A stretch of 64,000 bases of DNA from assembly GCA_012064415.1 (NCBI GenBank), contig SSNU01000109.1, forward strand, positions 361,788-425,787, written 5' to 3'. Of the stretch, positions 10,216-23,297 are shown in pieces (position 1 is the stretch's first letter; the number at the start of each line of letters is the position of its first letter). This DNA is from Gyrodactylus bullatarudis. Taxonomy: Eukaryota > Platyhelminthes > Monogenea > Gyrodactylidea > Gyrodactylidae. The position numbers and the translations under genes are program-made. The notes under the pieces were generated by a model. The model saw only the letters and a list, made by a program, of their open reading frames with translations, was not told the DNA's origin and ran no database searches.

Positions 10216-13200
10216 TAGTATATAAGTAAAATAAGTCTTTCTATCAGAAACCTCTAAATCTTTGATGACTACTTGAAATTAATAATACCAAATTTGAGAG
10301 ATATTTTACTAAAAATGGAACTTTGACAATATCACTGGCACTTTAATGAAAATAATTTTGGATAAAAATTTATATAACTTGGATAAACCGATCATCTAAA
10401 ACATGTTCCAAGAAGAAATGTTTAGGTATTCCGGAGCAAATCTGATGCTAAATCTCTCCACTAATGTATCTATTATTTCTGGTTATTTTTGGTTTCAAAG
10501 TTATTAAGCTTTATTCAAGGAGTTTTTCGCTGAATTTTAATTTTCCTAACTCTGATTGGTCCAATTAATAAAATACTCAGATATAGAAACTAACTGATTT
10601 AATTAAATTTCAATGAATGAGTACAAATCATCCTTATCTATGGTAAATTTTAATAAAAAAGTCTGAATAAAAAATAAATGAATTAAGCTGATTAATTTAA
10701 TTGACTGATTTTATTGAAATTCAGTAAAAAACTTCTTTGAATAAAGCTTATTATTTTCATTATTGTCAAACCTTGTAAGATGAAGAAATTCTGAACACAG
10801 ATTTGGAATTCGCATAATAATTTTATATTTTGATAACTAGATTTCACTACCACCTGTGTAATCAACAGAATTCAAAACTGGTTGGATCTATACGTGTATT
10901 AGACAGAGGCAAATTTTTTAACATCCGGATCATTTTAAAGAGAATTTTTAGTGTAAAAAAGTTCCTATTAAACCATGTATTTTGAATTTTGCTTAAATAC
11001 ACCATGTTACAATTAAAAATGCTGATTTTTGAATTTGCGCTAACTATTTTAAATGAATTTTTCTAGTACAATCAATTAAAATCTAAATTTTGAGCCGTTT
11101 GAATGCAACTTCAAATAGAAATAGGTTCGTAAGATATTTTTAATCAGCACTGCATATCCCGGTAAAAAATTCCAAATGATTTGGGATATGTTGAAGATGT
11201 TTGAGAAAATGGGATTTTTGGGGTATCAGAGAATTAAAAATTTCGAATTTAAACTTCATAAACGGCATTTTCTAAATTAGATCTATCAGATTCGCATTGG
11301 AGTCGAATCATTGTTTGGAAAAAAAATATTTGACTCGTCCTAACTAGTATGATGAATTTTTCTTCTCTCTTTAGTTATTCTCTGTATTTAATAGAATAAG
11401 ATAAATTTTAAAATTTTCTTCCTCTTAATCACGGAATAATTTATGAAGACTTATGTTTGTATTTAATCCTACTATACAAGAGTAAATTTTTATAACCAAC
11501 CTCACCCCAAGTTGTACAATGAATAAGTTGCAATACAGTCGTCCATTTTCCAACCCTTGAGAGATTATTCAAGCAATAAGAACCATGGTCTACTCCTCAT
11601 TAATAAAAGCATGAAGGGAAAAAAGAAAAACACGCAGACATCCTAGCCCAACTAGGCTATATAGATACACTCTCTTTCTGTATATATATAGTTGAAAATG
11701 GAAGAATAAAGCTCACAAAAGAATAATGAATTGGAGAAAAACTTTTATCCTCTGGAAAACTGAATCCCTTCCAATACTGAATTTTCATCGTTATCTGATT
11801 GGTGCTCATACATTGAATTTGATAGTTTTTTTCAGAGGGTATTCAAGCTCAAGAACAGCCTTGGTGTTTATTGAATGCGGTGCCAATATGAGCACTAGAG
11901 AATGACAAATATTTTTCTCCCAAATTTTTCCAGTGTGTATTCAAAATATGTTAGTATTAATTTGACGTGAAAAACTGATTAAAAAATTCAAGATCAATCA
12001 TTTCTTGCAGTATTTTTTGTGAAAAAAGATGGTACTCTTCAAATTTTGAAAATTTATCAAATTTCCTCTTTTTCAACTTTTGACCTCAAAATTTTCATCG
12101 ATTTCGAATATATGAAGCAGTCAAATGCGAATATTTGGGTCAAAATTAGACGAAGAATTCTAATTTGGCCATAGAGTTTGGCAGATTCTCATCTTCTTGT
12201 CAATTAGGCTTACTGAAATATGGCCTTCAAATTATAGCAAAATTTTCTCAGTAAAAAAATATCTGTCTACTTGGCTTCTTCAAATTTTAGGTGTAAACGT
12301 GTTCTTCTAATCGGGATTGAAATTGCTAATCCATCGAACATTTGCCCCCTCTTGTTTTCCAGTAATTTTTCTGAATGACAAAGAGACTAAGGGCTTTTTA
12401 ACATCAATGAAATGAAAACGAATCTCTGCGGTGAGTTTCATGTCATCGATAATAAAAAGACCAACACGATTCAAAGTAAACTTCGAGAGAAATAAGAGAG
12501 GGGCAACTGTTCTCTAATTTAACCATTGAAATTAGCAAACAGCATTCTGGTAGCCCTAATTTATAGTTTTTATACATAAAATTTTTCTCATAATTTTTCA
12601 CTACAGGTGTTTTTTTCATTCGAAGCACTTTTTAAATTCGAATAAGATTCATTAATTGAGGAGAGTTTGCAGGATACTTTAGCCAGAATATTCGCCTATC
12701 TCACGAATTCTAAAAAATGCTTTCTTTGACTAAAACCATTGTTATATCTGACAGCTTTGATCACAGCTGTTGGAATGCTTGGATGACTCGAACACGAGAA
12801 CAACAAAATAACCGATTAATACCTTGTAGACAAACAAACAAGATTTCTTGATATAGAGTGTAGGAAATAAACTTGGTAAAATTAATTAAAAGCACATTTA
12901 ATCATTTACACTTGAAAAGAGATCAAAACACAAATTTGGTAGTATATCAACTGTTGAGAACGAGAAAAAAATATTTTAAACGAACATTTTTCGTGTGCCG
13001 AATAATTTTTTTCAAAAAAAATTTATACTTAATCACGCAAGTTGTTAAGCTAATCAGTATTCTGGATGAGTAGGAAAACAAACCCTTAAAAGTACACTCT
13101 TTTTGTTCTCATATGACTGGAATGGCGAACTTGATCAATACATCTTCAATCATTAGTCTTTATTTAAAATTAAATATCTTTCCAATTTTTTTTGTTACTC

Positions 13201-15825
13201 AAAAATCTTCCATCCTCCCCAAATACTTGAAAGAATTTCATTCAGTCGAATTGTAGTAAAAAATTTAATCAATAAAAATTAATGAATCGAGCAAAAATCA
13301 TCAGAATTATGTATACGTGAGGTTTTTACATCTCTCATCCTCACTTGACCCTATAGAAACCCAATCAATAAGAAGACAAACAATTAATATTTAAAAAAAA
13401 CTAAATGGGATTCTAGTGAGAATGCCATGCTATAAGGATTCTTTTCGTCCCCTCTATTGAGATTTTCTATTGAATTTAGGTCTTTTTTTCAAAGTTCAAA
13501 GGCCTTATGAAATTTTTGAGTTTTTTTTAGGGTAAATTAAAAAATAGATTTGAAATATGCCTTAAATTGATTTTCCAAATTCTTTTCTCTACATATCGTA
13601 AATGTAGGTCTCGAGTTCTAGATTCCAAAAAACTCTTTATCAAATTCGATTTCTTGATGAAAAAGTTGAGAATTTTGTAAAAATTATAAATTCCCATCGT
13701 CATATTATCTACAGCTTCATCTATAAACTCAAAAATTAAGTTCCTTAAAATAACAAGAGAAATGGAAGCCAATTGTATCTCTAATAAAGGGAAAAAGTGT
13801 TGAAACGAATGCAATAAACAAAGCTAGGAAATAAAATTGTAATATAAAGTCTGTAATGTCTCTCTCTGTACATGGAATGAAACTCGTCTTCATCTTCTTT
13901 TTTAATGATACCCCCTAAATGGTAGAGGTAGAAAATATAATCACATTAAAAACAATTTATATTAACAGCCCCAAGGAGAGGGTAACGAGAAGGAAAAATA
14001 AAGTCTAATAAATATTCTTTTTGATATCACCTTCTTCAAAAGATGTAGAGAAGAGGTAGTTTTCACTTGTGGAACAACAACAAAGTAAAAAACACAAAAT
14101 TATAATGCTAGCGGAGGTTTAGATGTTGAAGAAAATGTCCTTGTTTTCTTTTCATCAAAAAGAAATTTTCTATACATCCGAGAAAATTTGTCTGAAATTT
14201 TTTATTCTATTTTTAATCATGAGACTTGGCTTATTAATAGATAAAAAACTTGAAAGAATTTTCCTACACTAAATATTTTGGAATATTTCAGGTAAAAACT
14301 TGCAAACTAAACATGGATTTCTCATAGATTTATCACCACTAATACCAGAAAATCGACCTAAAATTCACTCAAGAATAGATTTGATAAAACAAACAGATGA
14401 GCATTTATAGGAATTTTGTTGTCCTTTTGGTTGAGAACGTTTAGCTTTAAAATTATACCTATTATCAGGCTACTGGTAAGGGGTAGCACCAAACTAGTTT
14501 CATCTGAATGAAAAAAATCTTTGAAGCACACCTGTCTCCTAGAGAGTCTTGTAGGCAAATCGATCACCTGGTTCATTATGCCTAAAACGAGAATGATAAA
14601 ATACATTTGATCAGACAGTGGGTGAACTGATTGCCAGGATAATCTAAATAATAATTATTAATTATCATTTCATCGTGATGGAGAGATGTAATAAAAAGTG
14701 TGTCGGCCTTGTTTTTTCATCAAATGAATTAATTAGTGATTGGAAATTCAAGTTTTTTCTCCGATAAAACTATACTTCTACAAAGTTAGTTTGATAGATG
14801 GATCCCAAGAATGTGATAAAAAAATGGGTGAGAATGAGAGAATGAGCCGGAACTGTTTTTATTATCATCCAAGATGATAAAAAATGTAAGCTAAAAATAT
14901 GAAAATTGTAAATAAAAATCTCATTTTTTCATCAAGAATTCGAATTTGTTAGAAATTTTTTTTGGAATCCTACTCATGTTGCCCACTTTTACCATTTGAA
15001 GAAAAAAATTTTTTTCATGATCATTTTTCAAATTTCGATTTGGCGCCAAAATCGCATTTTTTCGAACATGAAACTGAAAGATTTTTGATTTCAAAGTGAG
15101 AGTGTGAAATTCAGGATCAGAATTGAACAAGAAAGCTAAATAATATAGGAAGCGTATGAGACCCACTCTATATCTGAAAAGACTCCTTAAAATGCATTTG
15201 TTCTTTCATTCTTTTTATCATCGAGATCCAGAATGATGGCTCAGCTTTATCTGAATTTATTATTGTGTCAGTTAGTTTGACAAATAATTCACGAAGGAAT
15301 TCTTTTTTTTCTTGTAAAAGAAATGACTTTTTCAATGAATGACTCAAGCATGTACAAGAACACAAGATGGAATAAAAAATATTGCCCGGAGCAGTCATGT
15401 TAAATCTTGTCGAAAATAAAAAAGACAAGATTTTTCCATGTTCTTCCTGTATTTATTATTTGTTATCGCTTTTCAATTACCTTGTATAGACTTGTATACA
15501 AGGAAACTAAGGAAAGGAGGTATCTATTCAATTGTGGAAGCGAAAAAAATGAAATAATTTGGTTGCTACAGATTATTTTTTTTTGTTAGAAAAATAAAAA
15601 AATTATTATTAAAAAATAATTTAGTATTTGCTTATCAAAGAAAAAAACAGGAGAATAAATCTGTTGGTGATTGCTGTTACAAAAATTTCAACATAATCCA
15701 CCCAGATGAATGAAAAAATGTAGCCTTGATAAAAGAAACACAGAGGGATAAGAATAGGGCATTTTAGTGTTCAAACATAGAGATGGCAAAAATAGAAATC
15801 ATCAGAATATGACCAACCCTCATTC
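10216..15825. other. gene-poor AT-rich region with degraded hairpin-element halves
   Basis: No exon could be supported on either strand. Three half-elements of the TA hairpin superfamily are recognisable: about 12000-12216 (ends CTCATCTTCTTGTCAATTAGG, group B), about 13520-13720 (ends CCCATCGTCATATTATCTA, group A) and about 14920-15130 (group C). The rest, including a short reading frame that follows TTTTTTTCAG near 11832, is too short or ambiguous to call. Alternating A/T runs dominate. Confidence 0.5.
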
Positions 15826-15859
15826 TAAAGTCTCTTCCAGCCGTTCCGATACTGGACTA

Positions 15860-16508
15860 AAGCTAGTTAACATGAAGATGAGAATTTCCTATTTTTACAA
15901 AAAACTCAATATTTTTATCCAGAAAGTCAGGAAAAAATTAATTTTTTGGATTCCACTATGAAATGAGCTGATTAGTTTTCAAAACAAAAAAATTTAATCA
16001 GACCAAAATTAAGTCGTTTTTTTGAATTTCAGAAATGCACCAAATTTCCACTTTTTCAACTTTTAGGCTCAAAATGTTTAATGATTTCAAGATTTGAAGC
16101 AGTTAAGTATTGATATTCAAGATCAAAATTAGACGAAGATTTCGAATTTGGCCGTAGAATTTGAGAGAAAATTACTCTTTCCAAGAAAAAGTTCAATCTC
16201 TATATTTAGGATCATTTTCCCTCGTGAAAATCGAAAAACTCAAATGGTTCGATTTCCCACCGTATTGACGAATTTCTGTGAATTCCTGCAGGCGAATTCG
16301 AAATCTTCGTCTAATGTTGATCCTGAATATCAATACTTAACTGCTTCAAATCTTGAAATAAATTTTTTTCGGGAATTTTTTTGTTTTGAAAACTAATCAG
16401 CTCTTTTCATAGTGGAATCCAAAAAATAAATTTTTTCCTGACTTTCTGGATAAAAATATTGAGTTTTTTGTAAAAATAGGAAATTCTCATCTTCATGTCA
16501 ATTAGGTT
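15860..16508. repeat. TA-flanked hairpin (foldback) element, group B, copy B1
   Basis: The left end AAGCTAGTTAACATGAAGATG and the right end CTTCATGTCAATTAGGTT are imperfect inverted repeats, and the whole element reads as two complementary halves (for example GGATTCCACTATGAAATGAGC near 15950 against its reverse complement near 16400). TA dinucleotides flank both ends (15858-15859 and 16509-16510). It encodes no protein. Structure and target fit a non-autonomous Tc1/mariner-type MITE. Confidence 0.75.
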
Positions 16509-16518
16509 TAGTTAAGTA

Positions 16519-17132
16519 AAGCTAGTTAATATGAAGATGGGAATTTATGATTTTTACAAAATTCTTAATTTTAGAAAAAATCAATTGTTAAGAAAAATAC
16601 TGCAAATTTGAAATCTTGAAATAGCGCCATAGTTTTGAACTTTGAGTTGAAATTTTTGTTTATTTCAATGTGAGAGAGTGATCAAAAGTTGATTTTTAGG
16701 ATTACAATAAGACAAAAAAAAAGATTATCATCATGAAAAATTTGATAAATTCGTAATTACAAATCTTTAAACATCAAACTTCATCGGCTTTCAAGTAGGA
16801 AAAATGATCAAAAAATCAAAATTTAATTTTGTCACGATTATTTAATTTCTTTGACTGATTGTGATCCTAAAAATCAACTTTTGATCACTCTCTCACATTG
16901 AAATCAACAAAAATCTTCAACTCAAAGTTAAAAAAAATTGGGATTTGGCGCTACTTCAAGATTAAAAATTTGCAGTAAAAAAATTGATTTCTTCTAAATT
17001 ATTTTTCTCGGTATCGTGAAAAAGGGCCTCATGATCTAGATTCCAAAAATGTCTGATCAAATTCGATTTCTTGATGAAAAAATTAATAATTTCGTAAAAA
17101 TCATAAATTCCCATCTTCATATTAACTAGGTG
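16519..17132. repeat. TA-flanked hairpin element, group A, copy A1
   Basis: The left terminus AAGCTAGTTAATATGAAGATG is mirrored by CATCTTCATATTAACTAGGTG at the right, and the arms continue inward for hundreds of bases. Flanking TA is at 16517-16518 and 17133-17134. The middle includes TTTGATCACTCTCTCACATTG and its inverse, shared with copies A2 to A5. It lies 10 bp right of B1, and both sit inside repeat E. Confidence 0.8.
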
Positions 17133-17210
17133 TACTATTTTTAGTTAACACGCTTGTCATCTGAACTCTCTTCAGTTTTATATAAAATAATAGACTTGGA
17201 CAAAAATGTT

Positions 17211-20200
17211 CCAAAAGTATTTTAATATTTTGACATCATCCCGCCAAATTTCGCTTCAAAGTATCATTCTATGCTTCTTTAAACATTTCAAATAAAATAC
17301 CATTTTTAAATAATGATTTTACCTTGAATTCGCTTGAATTTTTTCCAACAAAGTCGCAAAAAGGTAATAAAACTATTTCTTAAACTTGAAATAATTTTTA
17401 TGAAAATATGTCATCACCCAGAAAAACGATTTTTATTTGAAAGTTTGCATGGTTTTTTTCAAAGAAGCATGATGTTAAAATACTTGAAGATTAAATTTAT
17501 TACATAGATAAGCGATTTTTGTAATTTGGAAAAAGTTTTGAGAAAAATTTTCACCACACTTTATAGACGAATAGAATGAAAGAAAACTGTAATGGTCATC
17601 TCCCCTCTAATGAATAATTCAGACCACATTCCCTTCAAAAGTTGAGAAAGAGGATTTTTATATTTATCTATCCCAATAAATTAGTAGCTAGTACTCCCGT
17701 ATAATTTTAGATTTATACAATATGTATGTTATAAGTATATATATAAGTGGTCGTAATACATATTATAATTGTTTTGGATCATTCATCATTATAATATTGC
17801 TAAAAACTGACAAATGGAGAAATTATTATCCAAAGTATGTACAATGTACAATAAATATTATAGGCTAGCAAGAAGAATAAAGCATAAAGTTGAATGTGAA
17901 TGCCCTACTATGTAGTACTATTATTATCATTATTATTACGGAGCAAGTAACCAATTTTTGTTCTCTCAGATGAATTACATAACCAGTAGACAAGGTAGAT
18001 GAACCGTAATCTATTATTTTTCCCTCTTTCAGAGAAACAATTATACAACTGTATAGTAGACAATAATGAATTTTAGCCTTCTCCGTTTTGATTCTACTCT
18101 TGACTTTTTATTATTATTCTTTTATAATTTGCTTTATTGGATGGAAAATTAATATAACAGTCATAATAGAATATCGTGGATATATATTACGAATCGTAAT
18201 GACAATTTATAGTAATTTATGGTTTATGAATGAATTTGTCGTGCAACAGAGATCTATTCATTTTATTTTTATCAATGGAGAAATTTCGCAAATATTTAAC
18301 TAAAGATTACAAGAGAAAATGAGAGTACTTTTATGTAGTCTAAAACTAGTTTGAATTTTAATCAAGAGTTGTTGAACTTGTTAATTCTAAAATATCGTTT
18401 AAAATTATTTAATCGTGTAAATTAATGTCAATAACTTGGTTGAAAATACCAAATGAAAAGATTTTCAAATGAAAAATATTTTGAAATTTACTTGATAGAT
18501 TCCAGAAGTCTATATACAGCAACCTCACAGTAAGGGATATTTCCCAAAGTCTAGGAAAAATTAATCTCTTCCCTCAAAATATTTCGTGAGAGATATGAAA
18601 AAAGGGGGAAACAGAGGAAAATTTGTCTTGAAAAAAGAAGCATTTTTAAAAATAACAAAAAAAGTGATTGTAATGTTAAATGATATGTCCCTCGCCTATT
18701 CTTTTACAGATTTTGTAATTCTTTTTCTCGTTTCAAAGAGTTTCATTCATTCTGACTGAGGGGGGGGGGCGGGATGATTTTGAAGGGAGACACGACGGGT
18801 GTTGAATTTGTGCTGTGCAAATCATACAAAATGGAAAAACATAAAGGTCACAGAGAGTAGGAAAGCAACCGAATTGTAAAGGTGGATGAGGAAAATTATT
18901 TTTCAGGTTTCACAAAATTCGAATGCTGCAGTTGATACAACTCAATGTCCAATAGACATCATCGGAAATGCATTCAAAGTAAACTGTACCAGACGAAATA
19001 ACGAATTATTTTTTTATTCCTTAATTTAAAAAAACTTTATTTTTTTCACCGAAATCAATAGGGAAAACAACTAGGCATGACAGATGAATTGTAAGAAATT
19101 CTGTTGCAGTGTTTCATATTACAAGAATTTTCATTTTACAGAAGTCTTATGATCTGTCATTTAAAAGGAATATTTTATTTTATTATTCGAATTCTATTCA
19201 CATGTTGATGGAATTCTTTAAATCAACACGGATATCTTACAAGCAAGACTGCTGAAACTCTATTCATTCTTCTCTCTAAAGAACTCCATAGAATGATTAA
19301 TTTGAAGTGAAAGTTAAAAAAGTTCAATGAAAAAGAGTAGAGTAATCCCCAAATTTAGATGTGAATAGAGGGATTGCTGTCAATCCATTTCTGACTCTTT
19401 AATGAATAGTAGAGAAAAAAAACAATTAAAGTAGGGATTTACGCAAGCAATGTCACAGAGAGAAGGAGAGTTTCAAAATAAAATCCATCAAAATACATCT
19501 CCCATCGCATACTCCTCGATGCAGATAAATAATACATGAGTTAAATGTGTGTGGAAATCTAATGTTGAGTCAGGCTGACTACTTTAGTGGAACATGGTGA
19601 TAACTCAAGTTTGACACATTCCCAGTTGCATGAGAGCTAACTTTACTTACTCCCTTCAAGCTGTAATCTATCTTGACTTGTGAATAATAAAATGAGATAA
19701 ATTTGGTTTAGTTAACACTCCTGGTATGCTCACCAATACACAACATACCAGAAAAAAACATTGTAGGAAGCAAAAACTTTTGTGGCTTCTCTCACTAACT
19801 GGCTACTTTTAAGGGCTACTTTAAAAATTCATAGAATCGTAGAGATGATAAATAAAACAGTAGCTCCAAAACACAGGCAAACTCTGGAAGCAGAGATTTT
19901 CTCAATTCATTATTCATTTGATTTAATTAAGACGGAGAGCGATGAGTCACGCATTAGGCGAGTGAAGAGATGGCACTTTAGTTATTAAGTGTGATATTGG
20001 CAATACTGGTTATCACACACAGGGGAAATAACTCTTTCCTCCTTTTCAATTGCTATGGAAAATTGGGTTAAATCTAAGAAAAATTTGTTATTCTTTCTCT
20101 TTTATTTTCCCCCCTCAAAATTGAAGTTGTCATCATTTTGAATGAGAAAAATTGAATTAAACTGTATGCAAATGTAGATGAGAAGCAGGAAATTTCCTAT

Positions 20201-20339
20201 AAATAATACAAAAGTCATTGCAAGCAAATCTAATGATGGTCCGAGAATGAATGGAATAGCTGTTGATTTGATAAGCCTCAAATTAGAAAGAGATTACTAT
20301 AGTTGGTTGACATAATTTCTACAGAAATCTTTTTGTTTT
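17211..20339. other. gene-poor AT-rich region
   Basis: No exon supported. Near 17215-17250 it carries the reverse complement of the GCGAAATTTGGCGGGATG motif of the short element at 33135-33243. A run of ten G (18760-18769) followed by CGGG is the most GC-skewed spot in the window. Otherwise only T/A-rich unique-looking sequence with microsatellite-like TATATA around 17720-17750. Confidence 0.45.
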
Positions 20340-20642
20340 CTAGAATTATTTCGTTCTAGGTGCTTAGGTGATATATCCCACAGGTACGTCCTGATTGGTA
20401 ATGGATTAGTCCATGTCGATGAATGTTACAGCTTACATTCGTGACTAGTACGAAAGAAACTCACAGAGCATTTAGAAATAATCTAATATAGTATATGTCT
20501 ACCACAGATGTATTATTTCTAAATGCTCTGTGAGTTTCTTTCGTACTAGTCACGATGGGATCCATTTGTAAGCTGTAACATTTAGCGACACGACGAACCT
20601 GTGGGACATATTACCTAAGCACCTAGAACGAAATAATTCTAG
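20340..20642. repeat. foldback element with 43-bp perfect inner arms
   Basis: The outer inverted ends read CTAGAATTATTTCGTTCTAG and its mirror at 20620-20642, with further complementary stretches inward (GGTGCTTAGGT / ACCTAAGCACC). The inner arms 20440-20482 and 20512-20554 are perfectly complementary over 43 bases, separated by 29 bases. The perfect arms suggest recent gene conversion or a recent insertion. No coding capacity. A related end occurs near 5980. Confidence 0.8.
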
Positions 20643-22636
20643 TTAATCTTTGTAAGTATAGATGCTGCACCATTCATTTGTTGTATTCATCAAGAGTTCG
20701 AATATGTTTGAGAAAATTTCGGAATTCAGATCATGATACCTAATTTTACAGTTTGAGGAAATATAAATGAAAACAATTGATTTAAGAAAAAATATGGTCA
20801 TTTTTAAAATTTCGATTTGGCGCCAAAATCTTATTTTATAAACTTTGAACTGAAAGCTTTTATTGATTTCAAAGTCAGGAGTGGAAGCCGAATATATTGA
20901 AATCAAAATATACGAAAATGATCATATTTTCGTAAAAGTATTTTTTTCAGATAAATTGAAACCATCCTCAGCTCTCATATGAGATCAAAGTTGAACCAAA
21001 TTGTTGCTGATTTGCATTGAGTCGGGGTGCTGCCTTCAATTGGCTTTGGGATCAATATCAGAGTTTTTTAATTTTTATGCATCTCATGCTTTAATTTTAA
21101 TATAATTTTTTTTAAGTCCAAAAAACGGTTTAGTTCAGTATTTTGGGATCAAAACTTTTGGAATGAAATGAGACTGTCTCCCCATTCTTTTCATATCCCA
21201 TAAAAGAAAGAATGACATTGACACTAGCCAGACTTGAATATTTTTTGAAGGAAAATCAAGTTTTCACATCAAAAATAGATATCTTTTGAGATTTCCCTGA
21301 TTGTTTCTCTCAAAAGTGTGAGTGCATACCTTTGAATGGGATCACACCCAAGTTGGAAAATCCAAGAGAAATTCAAAAAAAGGTGAGATTGATGATAATA
21401 CAATGAGGCAGTTGGCTAGGGGATTTCTTTCTTTTTGGCAAGCTGTACTCAATTGTTCTATGTGTGGGCCAAATACAGATCAGGATGTAAATACAATTTT
21501 ATTTAGTCGTTAGAGTGAGGGAAGCAACACTGAAATCTGATCTGATAATGTAACTAGAGTTGTTGTTCTATACACATTTTTTTATTTATTTGAAATTTCA
21601 ACAAACTAAACTAATGGTATGATCCTTAAATTGATGCACCATGAATTTTTACGTTTAACCCTAGAAGTTACACCGGGTCATTTCTATCATTTAAGCATCA
21701 GAAGATAATTGGCTTACAACCCATAGTGAATCGAGTATTTTCTTGGAATAACCAAAGATCTCAGATGTCTTATTTATTTAACACGTGTTAAACTATTTTT
21801 AAAAATTTAAACCCGTTATTGGAACTATTTGTCAAGATTGTAGATGTAAAGTAAGATAACAGACCTGAAAGATTTTTGGATCGAAAATATTTTAAATCCT
21901 GAACTAAGATCAATTGTAATATATTCTTAAACAGTGTAAACTATTCAAGAAAATATTAAACCTTAAGATTTTGGATCGAAAAATTTCTTAAAATGGACGA
22001 AATCAATAAGACTTTCAGCTCAAAAGTTGAAAATGTGAAAAATTGACGCTTTCTAAATTTTTGATCGAAATTGAAATTTGAAAAATAGATTCCCAACTTC
22101 ATATCAATTAGCTTTAGCCTTATACAAGAGACAAAAGATTAAATACGATTCATGAAAAATATCTCTGAAACTCTAAAAGCATAATTTTGAAATCCAGTTT
22201 CTATTAAAATTAAATTGACGTTTCTTCGTCAACCTCTTACTATTGTTAAGACCAAATATTACATGATGAATAACAGCTACGTTACTAGCTCCTTATTCCA
22301 AGAGTGCTGGATTGCTAAATATATATATTTATATGATTTTGATGGAATGCATTATGACTAATCTTTCACCAAGAGAGATTAAAATTGCTATTTGCCACTG
22401 ATGGGAATCATATCAGGCAAGAAAGTGTACACATTTTGTTAAAAACAATTTAGAAAGACAATTGATAGGAGACGAGAAAACCAATCAATACAGAACAGTA
22501 TTAGCTACTTCGTTCATCTTTTTTTGACAAAAACTTTGACAGTAAAGAAATCTTAACCTTAACCTCGGAGATAACTTTAGAGCCCCTGCGATTTCGTTGT
22601 TTTCAACCCTCGAATTTCCCAAAGATCTTTATTTAA
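20643..22636. other. non-coding region with a group C hairpin half and TTAA-element debris
   Basis: About 20660-20930 matches part of the group C hairpin element at 61731-62390 (shares TTTCGATTTGGCGCCAAAATC). At 21656 a TTTAACCCTAGAAGTTACACC end resembles the left end of the TTAA element at 49524, but its partner end was not found. About 21990-22120 is a group B/C half ending CCCAACTTCATATCAATTAGC. A possible exon around 21280-21380 is mentioned under findings. Confidence 0.5.
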
Positions 22637-23297
22637 CCCTTTCGATACCAGAGGTCATATATGACCTCTATGTTCAAACTGACTTTTTTCAATGATTTTG
22701 AAACATTTTTTCATGATTATTTTTTGATAGTATATCTTAGTTTGCTATCATGCTATATTTTTGCTAGCCAGGCATAAGAATGTCATAGATATTTGAACAT
22801 TTACCGAAGGAAGTAGAATTCCTTAATTCAAGATTCTTTTTGATCGAAATTATTAAACTTATCAATGTTCAGATATAATAAGATTAATTTCCGTAGAAGC
22901 TAAATAGTTAATCCAAAACAAGGTATATTTTTTATGCAAGAGATCAATGAGCAGTTCCATGAAGAGTCTCGTGAAAATAGGGCAATTTTCAACTCCGTTT
23001 TTACCCATCTTCAATATCTAGGTTATTTTGTAATAAGATCTAATGAAATTTAAAAGATCCTTTTTGACATTAATTGAGTCTATGAAACAATTAACTTTCA
23101 AATAAATCCCTTCATTGGCAAAATTCCCTCTAAATTACTCACCAGTAGATGGGAATTTCAATATAAATCAGACCCTGATGAAATTATGTGTAAAGAAAAA
23201 TTTTGTCCTAGTCAATGTTTTTATCATCACATTTTAGGTATTTCTGTGAGAGAATTAAGCTTGAAACTTTATTTGTTCAGCTATGGCATCGAAAGGG
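22637..23297. mobile_element. piggyBac-like MITE, TTAA-flanked, longest copy
   Basis: The termini CCCTTTCGATACC and GGCATCGAAAGGG are inverted, and a TTAA directly flanks each end (22633-22636, 23298-23301). This is the signature of piggyBac-superfamily insertions (TTAA target, TIR starting CCC). A subterminal palindrome GGTCATATATGACC follows the left end. The 661-bp body has no open frame of note, so it is non-autonomous. Shorter relatives lie at 35971 and 49587. Confidence 0.82.

Larger units (their letters stand above)
15826..17210 (-). repeat. dispersed repeat E, copy 2, split by two inserted hairpin elements
   Basis: The left part (15826-15857) contains CTCTTCCAGCCGTTCCGATACTG. The right part (from 17133) contains ACGCTTGTCATCTGAACTCT. 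In the intact-looking copy at 60300-60440 these two stretches are only a few bases apart. The 1.3 kb between them consists of hairpin elements B1 and A1. The right-hand junction falls on the TA of repeat E's AAGTACTTT, so the inserts used a TA target. The hammerhead-like core of this copy is destroyed. Confidence 0.7.

Noticed and set aside
18760..18775. G-quadruplex at the G10 run
   Set aside because: Only one long G run plus CGGG; the further G tracts needed for a convincing quadruplex are missing.
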